A DNA stretch of 64,000 bases. Origin: JACVRW01 sp963716215. Lineage in GTDB: Bacteria; Actinomycetota; Thermoleophilia; Solirubrobacterales; Thermoleophilaceae. Shown piece by piece: positions 47,813 through 56,035 of the stretch. Both the position numbers and the translations under genes were made by a program. The DNA lies in assembly GCA_963716215.1 (NCBI GenBank), contig OY970298.1:2542001-2606000 (forward strand), given 5' to 3'. The notes under the pieces were generated by a model. It saw only the letters and a list, made by a program, of their open reading frames with translations, had not been told where the DNA came from and ran no database searches. Position 1 is the first letter of the stretch; each line of letters starts with the position of its first letter.

Positions 47813-48924
47813 CCGGAGACGATCGCTCCGGCGCGGGCCAGCCCGCACCCTCGCGCAAGGCGCGCTTCGCCACTCGCGCCGTACACGCCGGGCTCGATCC
47901 CGACCCGACCTACGGCTCGGTGATCCCGCCGATCCACCAGACCTCCACCTACGTGCAGAGCGCCCCCGGAGAGTTCCGGGAGGACTACGACTACGCGCGC
48001 TCGGCGAACCCGACTCGCGCGGCGCTCGAGCGGGCGCTCGGTGAGCTGGAGGGCGGGCTCGCGTCCTGCTTCGCGAGCGGCATGGCCGCGACGCACGCCC
48101 TGCTCACCGCCGCCTGCAACGCGGGCGACCACGTGATCCTGCCTCGCGATCTCTACGGGGGGACGTACCGCCTGGTCGACAAGGTGCTGAGCCGCTTCGG
48201 CGTCGAGTACGACATGGTCGATCAGACCGACCTGGAGGCGCTCGAGCGGGCGCTTCGCCCCGACACCGCGCTGATCTGGGTCGAGACCCCCACCAACCCG
48301 CTGCTCAACGTGGTCGACATCGAGGGTGTCGTGGCGCGCGCAGGGGGCGCGCTCGTGGCCGTGGACAACACCTTCGCGACCCCCGCGGTGCAGCGCCCGC
48401 TGGAGCTGGGCGCCCAGGCGGTGGTGCACTCGGCCACCAAGTACCTGGGCGGCCACTCGGATGTCGTCGGAGGCGCGGTGGTGGTCGGCGACGAAGGGCT
48501 GCACGAGCGGCTTCGCTTCGTGCAGAACGCGGTAGGCGCGGTGCCCGGGCCGTTCGACTGCTTCCTCGTGCACCGTGGCCTGCGCACGCTGCACCTGCGG
48601 GTCGCCGCCCACACCGAGAACGGACGTGCCGTGAGCGACTTCCTGCGCGCGGCCGAAGGTGTGCGGGACGTGCGCTGGCCGGGCTTCGGCGGGATGGTCT
48701 CGTTCCGCCACGAGCGCGCGACCGGTATCGCCGCCGCCACGGAGATCTTCGCGCTGGCCGAGTCGCTCGGGGGCGTGGAGTCACTGATCGAGGTGCCACA
48801 GGCGATGACGCATCAGTCGGTGGAGGGCTCCGACGCCGCGGTTCCGGCCGACCTCGTGCGCCTCTCGTGCGGCGTCGAGGCCGCCGAGGACCTGGTCGAC
48901 GACCTGCGCCGCGCGCTCGCCTGA
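47809..48924 (+). CDS. Cystathionine gamma-lyase / gamma-synthase
   Basis: 371 residues. Cys/Met-metabolism PLP enzyme. ATRAVHAGLDPDPTYGSVIP start, YDYARSANPTRAALERAL, cofactor Lys in HSATKYLGGHSDVVGG and the terminal RLSCGVE. Sequence does not split lyase from synthase; pairing with CBS (GTGA overlap) favours the lyase, giving cysteine, ammonia and 2-oxobutyrate. Confidence 0.92.
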   Translation: MTGDDRSGAGQPAPSRKARFATRAVHAGLDPDPTYGSVIPPIHQTSTYVQSAPGEFREDYDYARSANPTRAALERALGELEGGLASCFASGMAATHALLTAACNAGDHVILPRDLYGGTYRLVDKVLSRFGVEYDMVDQTDLEALERALRPDTALIWVETPTNPLLNVVDIEGVVARAGGALVAVDNTFATPAVQRPLELGAQAVVHSATKYLGGHSDVVGGAVVVGDEGLHERLRFVQNAVGAVPGPFDCFLVHRGLRTLHLRVAAHTENGRAVSDFLRAAEGVRDVRWPGFGGMVSFRHERATGIAAATEIFALAESLGGVESLIEVPQAMTHQSVEGSDAAVPADLVRLSCGVEAAEDLVDDLRRALA

Positions 48925-48998
48925 CGCGCCGATAGGCGTTTGTATGACGGGCGCCGCAGCGACTACAGGCGGGCCGTGGAGACTCCGACACCACGCCC

Positions 48999-50460
48999 AT
49001 GTCGTCACATGCGGTGGCCGGGCCGAAGCGCCTGCGCATGGGCCGCTATCTGGGGCTCTCCCTGGCTGTGACGCTCGCCGTCTGCGTGCTGCCTCTGGTC
49101 GTGGTGTCTCTGCTCGGGCCCGCGCGCGGCCCACTGGTCGTGGCGGTCCACGTGCTGGCCGCCGTCGTCATCTCGATGGTCGTTGCACGCGTGCTCGCCG
49201 TGCTCTGGACCCGCCACGAGAGCTCGAACGACCTGGTGTTCGGCGACCTGCTGATCTGGGGCTGGGTGCGGCGGGCGCTCGCCGAGCGCCGGCTCGACAC
49301 GGCGGCGCGGCAGCTGGCCGCGCCCGTTCCGTCCGGCGGCGACCGCGCGCTGCTGCTGCGGCGAATGAGCGCGCTGCTCGAGGCGCGCGATCCCTACACC
49401 CACGGCCACAGCCGTCGGGTGGCGCGCCACTCCGAGCGGATCGCCCGTGACATGGGTCTCCCCGCCGAGGAGGTGGCACAGGTGCGGGCCGCGGCGCTCG
49501 TGCACGACATCGGCAAGATCAACGTGCCCAGGGGAATCCTCAACAAGCCCGGCGAGCTCACGGACGCGGAGTTCGGCCTGGTCAAGCGCCACGCCGGCGA
49601 CGGCGCGACCATGGTCGCCGAGCTGGGCGACCCGCAGCTGACGGCGATCGTCCGCCACCACCACGAGCGACTCGACGGCGCGCGGGTATCCCGACGGCCT
49701 CGCCGGTCAGGACATCCCGCTCGGTGCCCGGATCATCGCCGTGGCCGACACCTTCGACGCGATCACCTCCACCCGCGCCTACCGCAACCCCCGCACGCAC
49801 AAGCAGGCGCTGGACGTGCTCCAGCGCGAGGGCGGGACGCAGCTCGACCCCGACGCCGTGGCCGCGTTCGTCGCCTACTACTCGGCCCGGCGCTCGATCG
49901 GCTGGACGACCGCGATCGCAGCAGCGTCGCAGCGCGTGGTATCGGGGCTCGGGGGCGTGCAGTCCGGCCTGGCGGTCGGGGTGGCCCCGCTCACGCAGAC
50001 GGCCTGCGGGGTCGGCGCCATCGCCCTGATCGGCGCGTGCGTGGGCGGCGCCACCTCCCCGGCCCCCACCCAGTCGACCGCCGCAGCCGAGCCGCCCGCG
50101 GTCGAACGGCAGGTCGTCTCCCACGCGGGCGACGCGACCACACCGGCGCCGGCACCGCAGGGCAAGGCCGACGGCCGCGTCGGCGAGGGCATGGAGCCCG
50201 TCGAGCGGCGAGGCGACCGCGGCTCGCCCGCGCCGGTAACCGATCGCGGCGCCCCGCGTGCCTTCAGCGCCCCGCTCACCTCACCCGCTCCGGACCGCGA
50301 CTCGTCCGGAGGCGAGCTGCCCGGCGGTGTGGATCCGCCGCAGGTCCCGGCCCTGCCCACCCTTCCCAATCTGCCCGACGTGCGCGAGGACCCCACCAGC
50401 GTGCTGGAGCCCGTCACGGACCTCCCGCAGCCGCAGGTCCCGAGCGTGGGCGTGCCCTAG
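48999..50460 (+). pseudogene. HD-GYP cyclic-di-GMP phosphodiesterase-like protein, frameshifted
   Basis: N-terminal frame: two membrane helices (about 20-75), then an HD domain (YTHGHSRRVARHSERIA, LVHDIGKINVPRGIL, RHHHERLDG). The frame then changes at about 49678-49687, and the second frame goes on exactly with GYPDGLAGQDIPLGARIIAVADTF and TRAYR, the GYP half. One base too many is present between the H of HHHERLDG and GYPDG. The C-terminus has another hydrophobic stretch and a Pro-rich tail. Probably a single intact gene with a sequence error or a recent mutation. The end (TAG) shares CTAG with serA. Confidence 0.8.
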
Positions 50461-52049
50461 AGGCTGATCGTCCGGCCGGCCTCGAAGCCGTCCCCGGCGA
50501 CGATGCCGTCCACGACCTCCTTGGGCACCGGCGAGTCCGCGGTCACCAGCATCACCGCGCCGCCCTGGTCGGCCTCCGGCCGGCGTCCGACCGCGGCGGA
50601 GATGATGTTGATGCCGGCGTCGCCGAGCATCGTCCCGACCCGGCCGAGCATGCCGGGGCGGTCCTCGTAGCGGAAGATCGCGAGGTGCTCCTCGAGCTGG
50701 ACGTTGAAGCGCGAGCCCCACGCCTCCAGTAGGTGCGGATGGTGGAGCCCACCGAGGGTCGTACCGGTCACGCGCGTCTCGGTGCCGCCGCTGCGCACGG
50801 TGACCCGCACCAGGTCGGTGAAGTCGCGCGCGTGCGAGCTGTTCGTCTGCGACACGGCGATGCCGCGCTCCTCGGCGATCGCCGGTGCGTTGACGTCGTT
50901 GACCTCCTCCTCGGTGTGACCTGCGAGCGCCCCCTTGAGCGTCTGCACGGTCAGGAGGCGCGTGTCGCGATCGGCGATGCGGCCGCGATACTCGGTCTCC
51001 AGCGCGTCGACCGAGGTGCCCTCGGCCAGCGCCACCGCGATGCGGCCGAGGTTGGCGGCCAGTGGCAGGAACGGGCCCAGCGCCTCCAGGTCCTCGGCGG
51101 CGATGGCGGGCACGTTCACCGCACTGGTGACCACGCCTCCGGTCAGCGCCGCGACCACCTGCTCGGCGGCCTGGTAGCCGGCGCGATCGGTGGCCTCCGC
51201 GGTGGAGGCGCCGAGGTGCGGGGTGACGACGACGTTGGGGTAGGCGAACAGCGGGTGGTGGGTCACGGGCTCTTCGCGGAAGACGTCGAGCGCGGCGCCG
51301 GCGACCTTGCCGGAGTCGAGCGCCTCGCGCAGCGCGTCCTCCACGACCAGCTTGCCGCGCGCGACGTTCACGATGCGCACGCCGTCCTTCATCTTCGCGA
51401 AGGCGGCGGCGTCGAGCCAGTTCTCGGTCTCGGCCGTGACAGGCAGGTGGATCGTGATGAAGTCGGCCTGGGCGTATAGGTCGTCGGAGCTGTCCGCGCG
51501 CTCCACGCCCAGCTCGCGGAAGCGCTCCTCCGCCACGTACGCGTCGAACGCCAGCACGCGCATGCCGAAGCCGAGCGCGCGCTGGGCGACGAGCTGGCCG
51601 ATGCGCCCGAAGCCGAGCACGCCGAGCGTCTTCTCGTACACCTCCACGCCGCTGAAGCTGGAGCGTTCCCAGGCCCCGCCCGTCAGCGAGCCGTGCGCCT
51701 GGGGCACCTTGCGCACCAGCGCCAGCAGCATCGCCAGCGTGTGCTCCGCGGCGGTGATCACGTTGGACTGGGGCGCGTTGGCCACGACCACGCCGCGCTT
51801 GGTGGCAGCGTCCACGTCGACGTTGTCCACCCCCACCCCGGCCCTGCCGACGGCCTTGAGGCGGTCGGCACGCTCGAGCAGCTCCGCGGTCAACGTGGTG
51901 GCGGAGCGGATCAGGATCCCGTCGAACTCGCCGATGCGGCGCTCGAGCTCGGCGTCGTCCCAGTCCATGCCCAGCTCGACCTCCAAGCCGGCGTCGCGCA
52001 GCAGCTGCACGCCGGACTCGCCGATCTTCTCCTTGACGAGGACCTTCAC
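50457..52049 (-). CDS. serA: D-3-phosphoglycerate dehydrogenase, long form
   Basis: 530 residues. Starts serine synthesis. D-isomer dehydrogenase fold with LGFGRIGQLVAQRA NAD site, catalytic RGKLVVE (Arg), EEP (Glu) and PHLGAST (His). An allosteric substrate-binding domain (about 315-450) and an ACT domain (about 455-530; FRYEDRPGMLGRVGTMLGD) follow, as in Mycobacterium SerA. GTG start. Twelve bases after the aminotransferase gene. Confidence 0.95.
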   Translation of the reverse strand: MKVLVKEKIGESGVQLLRDAGLEVELGMDWDDAELERRIGEFDGILIRSATTLTAELLERADRLKAVGRAGVGVDNVDVDAATKRGVVVANAPQSNVITAAEHTLAMLLALVRKVPQAHGSLTGGAWERSSFSGVEVYEKTLGVLGFGRIGQLVAQRALGFGMRVLAFDAYVAEERFRELGVERADSSDDLYAQADFITIHLPVTAETENWLDAAAFAKMKDGVRIVNVARGKLVVEDALREALDSGKVAGAALDVFREEPVTHHPLFAYPNVVVTPHLGASTAEATDRAGYQAAEQVVAALTGGVVTSAVNVPAIAAEDLEALGPFLPLAANLGRIAVALAEGTSVDALETEYRGRIADRDTRLLTVQTLKGALAGHTEEEVNDVNAPAIAEERGIAVSQTNSSHARDFTDLVRVTVRSGGTETRVTGTTLGGLHHPHLLEAWGSRFNVQLEEHLAIFRYEDRPGMLGRVGTMLGDAGINIISAAVGRRPEADQGGAVMLVTADSPVPKEVVDGIVAGDGFEAGRTISL

Positions 52050-52061
52050 GGCAGGCTCACG

Positions 52062-53246
52062 TCAGGCCGGTGAGGAGACCGGCACGCCCGCCTCGAGGAA
52101 GACGCGCTGGGCAGCGGCTACGCCGGCCCCCAGCTCGAGCTCGAGCCCGAGCTCCCGAAGGGTCATCTCGAAGGCGGCGATCGTGACGACGATGTCGAAC
52201 GCCCCGAAGTAGCCGCAGTGGGCGATCCGGGCGATCTTGCCCTTGAGCTGGTTCTGCCCGCCGGCGATCGTGACCCCGAAGCGGTCGCGCATCAGCTTCG
52301 GGACCTGCGCGCCGTCGATCGAGTCGGGCAGCGAGATCGCCGTGACGACGTTGGAGCCATCGTCCCCGTCGCCGAGCGTGTCGAGCTCGAGGGCGCGCGC
52401 GGCTTCCCGGGTGGCGCGCCCCAGCAGGCGATGGCGCTCGTAGACGGCGTCGAGTCCCTCGTCGGCGATCAACCCCAGCGCCACGTCGAGCGCGCAGATC
52501 AGGCCGACGGCGGGCGTGAACGGGCTGTCGGGCGGGTCCTTGCGCTGGCCCTTGACGGTGCGCTCCCAGTCGAAGTAGTAGCGCCGGCCGGGCGCCTCCG
52601 CGGCGCGCGCGAGCGCAGCTTCGCCGGCGCTCGCGAAGCCCAGTCCGGGCGGCGCCATGAGCGCCTTCTGCGACCCGGAGACGACCACGTCGACTCCCCA
52701 CTCGTCCTGGGGCAGCGGCACGGCGCCCAGTGCCGACACCGCGTCGACGACGATCAGCGCGCCATGACGGTGCGCGACCTCGGTCAGCTCCTTGACGTCG
52801 TTGACGACGCCCGTTGAGGTCTCCGACAGGGTGGTGAAGACCAGCTCGACCCGGTCGTGCTCGGCGAGCCGGCGGTCCAGCTCCGCCGGGTCGACCTTGC
52901 GGCCCCACTCGGTCTCCCAGTGGATCGTCTCGGCGCCGTAGGCGTCGCACAGCTCGGCCCAGCGCTGGCCGAACTTCCCGCAGCTGGCCACCAGCGCGGG
53001 CTCTCCGGGGCGCACCAGGTTGGCCACTGCGGACTCCATGCCGCCGCTGCCCGAGCTGGCGAACACCTGCACCTCGTTGGCGGTGCCGAAGACGAGCTTG
53101 AGCCGGTCGAGGACGCGCGCGTACACCGCCACGAACGCCGGTGCGCGGTGATAGAGCATCGGCTCGGCCATCACCTGGGACACGGCCGGCGGCAGCGGCG
53201 TGGGTCCGGCGGTCATCAGGTATTGCTTCAGATAGGGGTTCGCCAT
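52062..53246 (-). CDS. Serine-pathway PLP aminotransferase (AGXT / SerC-like)
   Basis: 394 residues. Class V aminotransferase. AGPTPLPPAVSQVM start, SGSGGMESAVANL, and the cofactor Lys in VVSGSQKALMAPPGLGF. Relatives are alanine-glyoxylate, serine-pyruvate and, in some lineages, phosphoserine aminotransferases. Being just ahead of serA on the same strand (12 bases) makes phosphoserine or serine the likely substrate. It may be the missing SerC here. Confidence 0.88.
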   Translation of the reverse strand: MANPYLKQYLMTAGPTPLPPAVSQVMAEPMLYHRAPAFVAVYARVLDRLKLVFGTANEVQVFASSGSGGMESAVANLVRPGEPALVASCGKFGQRWAELCDAYGAETIHWETEWGRKVDPAELDRRLAEHDRVELVFTTLSETSTGVVNDVKELTEVAHRHGALIVVDAVSALGAVPLPQDEWGVDVVVSGSQKALMAPPGLGFASAGEAALARAAEAPGRRYYFDWERTVKGQRKDPPDSPFTPAVGLICALDVALGLIADEGLDAVYERHRLLGRATREAARALELDTLGDGDDGSNVVTAISLPDSIDGAQVPKLMRDRFGVTIAGGQNQLKGKIARIAHCGYFGAFDIVVTIAAFEMTLRELGLELELGAGVAAAQRVFLEAGVPVSSPA

Positions 53247-53265
53247 CGAGCAGGCGAGAATAGCG

Positions 53266-53808
53266 TCAGCCCAGGAGGGCGCGACCCCCGGCCGCCGCCA
53301 CGCGCACCACCGCCGTGACGGTGTTGTCGTAGTCGAACTCGTTCTCGAAGTCGCGCCGGAACTCGTCGTCGGTGGCGATCAGCACCACGATCAGGATCCA
53401 GACCGCGGTGGCGATCACCGACAGCACGAGCGCGACGATCCCGATGATGAAGCCGGCCTGCGCGAGCCCGGAATTGCGGGTGGTCTCGCCAGAGCGCACC
53501 TTCGCCGTGCCCTTGCGCGAATAGACGATGCCGAAGATCGAGCAGGCGATCGACACGATCGAGGAGATCCCGCCGGAGACGATCAGCAGGCCACCGGCCA
53601 CGAGCGAGAGCACGAAGCCGGCGACCGCTGGACCGTTGTCCGGCTCGACCTGCTGCGGCGCATAGCCGCTCGCCGGGGGCTGCCAGCCCGCCTGCGGCGC
53701 CACGGCGGGCTCCGGGGCCTGTGGTGGTGGCTGCGGCGGCGCGGGCCCAAGCTCGGGCTCGGGCCCGGCCGGCTGCGGCGGCAGGAAGCCGGGGCGCTCC
53801 CCCTCCAC
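53266..53808 (-). CDS. DUF4190-like membrane protein with Pro-rich N-terminus
   Basis: 180 residues. The first 60 are Pro/Gln/Ala-rich and disordered; two membrane hairpins follow (AVAGFVLSLVAGGLLIVSGG..., GLAQAGFIIGIVALVLSVIA), the pattern of DUF4190 proteins. The function is unknown. GTG start one base after the ilvC stop and 19 bases before the aminotransferase, so it is buried in an amino-acid operon. Confidence 0.78.
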   Translation of the reverse strand: MEGERPGFLPPQPAGPEPELGPAPPQPPPQAPEPAVAPQAGWQPPASGYAPQQVEPDNGPAVAGFVLSLVAGGLLIVSGGISSIVSIACSIFGIVYSRKGTAKVRSGETTRNSGLAQAGFIIGIVALVLSVIATAVWILIVVLIATDDEFRRDFENEFDYDNTVTAVVRVAAAGGRALLG

Positions 53809-53809
53809 C

Positions 53810-54799
53810 TCAGAACTCCTGGTCGATCCAGTCCATCATCGAGCGCAGTTCCTTGCCCTCGCGCTCGATCTGGTGGTCCTGCTGCTCGGTCCGCATGCGC
53901 TGGAAGTTCTCCTGGCCGGCCTTGTTTTCGGCGATCCACTCCCGCGCGAATTCACCGGACTGGATCTCGCCGAGGATCTTCTTCATCGCCTCGCGCGTGG
54001 GCTCGCCGATGATGCGCGGGCCGCGCGTGAGGTCCCCGTACTCGGCGGTGTTGGAGATCGAGTAGCGCATGCCGGTGATGCCCTTCTCGTACATCAGGTC
54101 CACGATCAGTTTCAGCTCGTGCAGGCACTCGAAGTACGCAAGGCGCGGGTCGTAGCCGGCTTCCACGAGCGTCTCGTAGCCGGCCCGCACCAGCTCGCTG
54201 ACTCCGCCGCAGAGCACGGCCTGCTCGCCGAACAGGTCCGTCTCGGTCTCGTCCTTGAAGGTGGTCTCGATCACGCCGGCGCGGGTGCAGCCGATGCCCT
54301 TTGCGTAGGCCAGCACCAGCTCCTTGGCCGTGCCGGTGGCGTCCCGGTGGATGGCGATCAGGCCGGGCACGCCGTTGCGCTCGACGTACTGGCGGCGCAC
54401 CAGGTGGCCGGGGCCCTTGGGCGCGATCATCCCCACGTCGACCTCGGGGCCGGGGTCGATCTGATCGAAGTGGATCGAGAAGCCGTGCGCGAACAGCAGC
54501 AGGTTGCCGGGGGCGATCCCGTCGCGGATCTCGGCCTCCCAGACCTCGGCTTGCTTCTCGTCGGGCAGCAGCACCATCACCAGGTCGCCCTCGCTCGCAG
54601 CGTCGGCGACGGACTCCACGCGAAGCCCGTCGGCGCGGGCCTTGTCGGCCGAGGCGGAGCCGTCGCGCAGGCCGACTACGACGTCCACGCCGGAGTCCTT
54701 GAGGTTGAGAGCGTGGGCGTGGCCCTGCGAGCCGTACCCGAGAATGGCGACGGTCTTGCCGTCGAGCTTGGAGAGGTCGGCGTCCTTGTCGTAAATCAT
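53810..54799 (-). CDS. ilvC: Ketol-acid reductoisomerase
   Basis: 329 residues, class I. Second step of valine/isoleucine synthesis. NADP site ILGYGSQGHAHALNL; GPGHLVRRQY, metal Asp/Glu in ETTFKDETETDLFGEQ and the C-terminal ELKLIVDLMYEKG. ATG 54799 chosen: it overlaps the menE stop by four bases (ATGA) and fits the family length. No ilvBN/ilvD are in the window. Confidence 0.96.
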   Translation of the reverse strand: MIYDKDADLSKLDGKTVAILGYGSQGHAHALNLKDSGVDVVVGLRDGSASADKARADGLRVESVADAASEGDLVMVLLPDEKQAEVWEAEIRDGIAPGNLLLFAHGFSIHFDQIDPGPEVDVGMIAPKGPGHLVRRQYVERNGVPGLIAIHRDATGTAKELVLAYAKGIGCTRAGVIETTFKDETETDLFGEQAVLCGGVSELVRAGYETLVEAGYDPRLAYFECLHELKLIVDLMYEKGITGMRYSISNTAEYGDLTRGPRIIGEPTREAMKKILGEIQSGEFAREWIAENKAGQENFQRMRTEQQDHQIEREGKELRSMMDWIDQEF

Positions 54800-56032
54800 G
54801 GGCCGGGGAAGATACTGCGCAACAGCTTTCCACTGGCGTTGCGCGGCAGCGCCTCCACGACGTGCACGGCCTTCGGCACCTTGAACGGGGCCAGACGCTC
54901 GCCGCACCACGCGCGCAGCTCCGCGGTCGCCACCGGCTCGTGCAGCACCACGAACGCGGTCACCGCCTCACCCCACTCCGGGTCGGGCAGCCCGGTCACT
55001 CCTGCCTCGGCCACGGCCGGGTGCGCCTCCAGCACGCCCTCGACCTCGATCGGGGCCACGTTCTCGCCGCCGGTGACGATCAGCTCCTTCAGGCGGCCGA
55101 GCACGTGCAGGCGCCCGTCCTCGTCCAGGCGCCCCAGGTCGCCGGTGTGGAGCCACCCGTCGTCGGCCAGCTCGGCGCGCGCGACCATCGGCCCGCGCAC
55201 CAGGATCTCCCCGTCGGGGGCCACGTCCAGGTCCACGCCGCGCAGCGGGCGGCCGGGGCTGCCCGCCACGACCTGGGAACAGGTCTCGGTCATCCCGTAG
55301 ACCGGCACGACCGGAATGCCGGTCGAGCGTGCCCAGTCCAGCAAGCTCGGCGGGCACCGGCCCGCCGCCGAGCGCGATCGCCCGCAGTCCCGGCGTGCTG
55401 CTCAGGCCGGCCGCGCGCAGCCTGGTGAGCATCGTCGGCACCAGCGAGGCCAGCGTCACTTCGCCTCCTTCCAGGGCGGCCTTGACCCGCTCGGTGTCGA
55501 AGCGGTCGTGGAGGACCACCGCCGTCGCGTTGATCACGCTGCGAATCAGCACGTTCAGGCCGCCGACGTGATGGAGCGGCAGCGGGCACAGCCACCGATC
55601 GTCCGGCCGTACCCCGAGCGCGTCGGCCGACGCCAGCGCGCTGGCCGCGTGGTTGGCGTAGGTCAGCTCGACCGCCTTGGGGACGCCAGTGGTGCCGGAG
55701 GTGCGGATCACCGTGTGCACGGCGTCCGGGTGGAAGCTCGTACGCAGGGGTCCGCCGTCGCCGCGGGCCGGCGGAGCGCGCTCCGCTGCCGGCGGACCGG
55801 GCTCGATCACGGCACCCACGCGCGGGAGCGCGTGCAGGAGCTCGGCGAAGCCCAGGCTCGGGGTGAGCGTGAGCGGCACCCTCTCCCCGGCCCGCACGCC
55901 GGACGCGACGAGTTCGCGCGCCCGCGCCCAGGCGCGCTCGTCGAGCTCGGCGAAGGTGAGCACGCCGTCCGCGGCGGCGACCGCCTCGCGGCCGGGGTGC
56001 GCACGCGCCGCGGCGGTGAGCCAGTCCTCCAC
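54796..56032 (-). pseudogene. menE: o-Succinylbenzoate-CoA ligase-like, frameshifted
   Basis: ANL-type ligase. The first frame (from GTG 56032) has TLTPSLGFAELLH, the P-loop IRTSGTTGVPKAVELTY and APSLVPTMLTRL, then ALGGGPVPAEL; the second resumes with LDWARSTGIPVVPVYGMTETCS and YTGDLG-like WLHTGDLGRL, ending with KVPKAVHVV and the Lys of NASGKLLR. An extra A at about 55343-55344 shifts frame. Upstream stop of the M36 gene is 3 bases away; the end overlaps ilvC as ATGA. The domains are otherwise intact, so it may be functional in nature. Confidence 0.78.
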
Positions 56033-56035
56033 GCC

